Below, piece by piece: positions 6,990 to 7,438 of a DNA stretch of 7,438 nucleotides. The DNA lies in assembly GCA_007123625.1 (NCBI GenBank), contig SKKS01000205.1, positions 1 to 7,438 on the forward strand, read 5' to 3'. A model generated the notes under the pieces. It had not been told where the DNA came from, ran no database searches, and saw only the letters and a list, made by a program, of their open reading frames with translations. This DNA comes from Paracoccaceae bacterium. GTDB taxonomy: Bacteria > Pseudomonadota > Alphaproteobacteria > Rhodobacterales > Rhodobacteraceae. How positions within the stretch are numbered: position 1 is the first letter of the stretch; each line of letters starts with the position of its first letter. The translations under genes and the position numbers were made by a program.

Positions 6990-7438
6990 ATGGCTGCTGT
7001 TCTGACCGTGACCCTGAACCCCGCGCTGGACCTGACCGCGGAGTGCGCCAGCGTGGTGCCCGGACCCAAGCTGCGCCTGCAGGGCGTTGTGCGCGAACCG
7101 GGTGGGGGCGGGGTGAATGTCAGCCGTGTCATCGCGCGGCTGGGCGGAGATACGCGCGCGTTCGTCGCTTGGGGCGGTGCGGTCGGGACGCAACACCGCG
7201 CACTCCTGGAACGCGAGGTGTCGGCGGTGGTGGCGTTCGACCTGCCCGGCGAAACCCGCGAAAGCCTGACCGTGAACGACCCCGACGGGCAACAGTTCCG
7301 CTTCGTGCTGCCCGGCCCCGACTGGACCGAAGCGCTGGAGGATGCGGCGCTGGACGCCATCATCCGCGCTGCGGCCAACGCGGGGCCGGTGGTGCTGAGC
7401 GGCAGCCAGCCACCGGGCGTGGGGCCTGCGTTTCCCAC
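6990..7438 (+). CDS. pfkB: PfkB-family sugar-phosphate kinase, N-terminal part
   Basis: ATP-dependent kinase of the ribokinase/PfkB family acting on a hexose phosphate (fructose 6-phosphate, fructose 1-phosphate or tagatose 6-phosphate). Only the first 149 codons are present; the window edge removes the C-terminal half with the catalytic Asp and GAGD motif. Visible parts are TLNPALD (8-14) with Asp14, PGPKLR (24-29) with Lys27, EPGGGGVN (36-43) with Asn43, ETRESL with Arg90, and LSGSQPPGV (136-144). These fall at the same residue numbers as in E. coli PfkB, whose substrate contacts include Asp14, Asn43 and Arg90. That favours the 6-phosphofructokinase-II subgroup over FruK, but substrate cannot be settled from half a protein. 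The ATG has a weak AAGAG (6977-6981) eight bases upstream. It is divergent from suhB, with 133 bp between starts. Confidence 0.88.
   Translation, partial: MAAVLTVTLNPALDLTAECASVVPGPKLRLQGVVREPGGGGVNVSRVIARLGGDTRAFVAWGGAVGTQHRALLEREVSAVVAFDLPGETRESLTVNDPDGQQFRFVLPGPDWTEALEDAALDAIIRAAANAGPVVLSGSQPPGVGPAFP

Noticed and set aside
6857..7438. N-terminal extension of the phosphatase upstream of 6856
   Set aside because: The extension has no family similarity, is low-complexity Ser/Thr/Pro/Arg, and lies antisense to the PfkB-like gene. AAGGAG and family alignment place the start at 6856.

Overview
The window is a stretch of GC-rich bacterial chromosome with tightly packed genes and mostly housekeeping content. 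The gene set and protein sequences suggest an alphaproteobacterium, most likely of the Rhodobacter/Paracoccus group. Pointers are SecG with a Pro/Ala-rich tail lying directly before pyrG, a DUF2842-type small membrane protein coupled to purA, and very GC-rich codon use. The taxonomic call is inference from protein style, not from a marker gene. No rRNA, tRNA, CRISPR array, insertion sequence, phage gene or plasmid gene was found.

Layout, left to right. (1) 96-2257, minus strand: secG (protein-export channel subunit) followed by pyrG (CTP synthase), 161 bp apart, with a strong hairpin in the gap. (2) 2258-2445: a 188-bp divergent intergenic region holding a perfect 11-bp tandem repeat and a weak candidate secG promoter. 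(3) 2446-4316, plus strand: two tandem paralogous genes of 299 and 302 codons. Each encodes a basic N-terminus, four predicted membrane helices and a C-terminal soluble domain that resembles the SRPBCC/START fold by pattern. I cannot assign a function; this is the least explained part of the window. The pair is closed by a 14-bp hairpin three bases after the second stop codon. (4) 4468-5999, plus strand: purA (adenylosuccinate synthetase) and a 79-aa two-helix membrane protein whose start codon shares one base with the purA stop. (5) 6062-6856, minus strand: a SuhB-type inositol monophosphatase, convergent with the previous gene, with a 7-bp inverted repeat in the gap. (6) 6990-7438, plus strand: the first 149 codons of a PfkB-type sugar-phosphate kinase, cut by the window edge and divergent from suhB.

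Functionally, pyrG and purA each make a committed amination step in nucleotide synthesis (UTP to CTP, IMP to adenylosuccinate). Both enzymes respond to GTP: it is an allosteric activator of CTP synthase and a substrate of PurA. They lie on opposite strands and appear to be separate transcription units. The paralogous pair sits between these conserved blocks and is the best candidate for undescribed biology, as a possible membrane-anchored lipid- or ligand-binding protein pair. I see no convincing sign of a defence system or mobile cargo.
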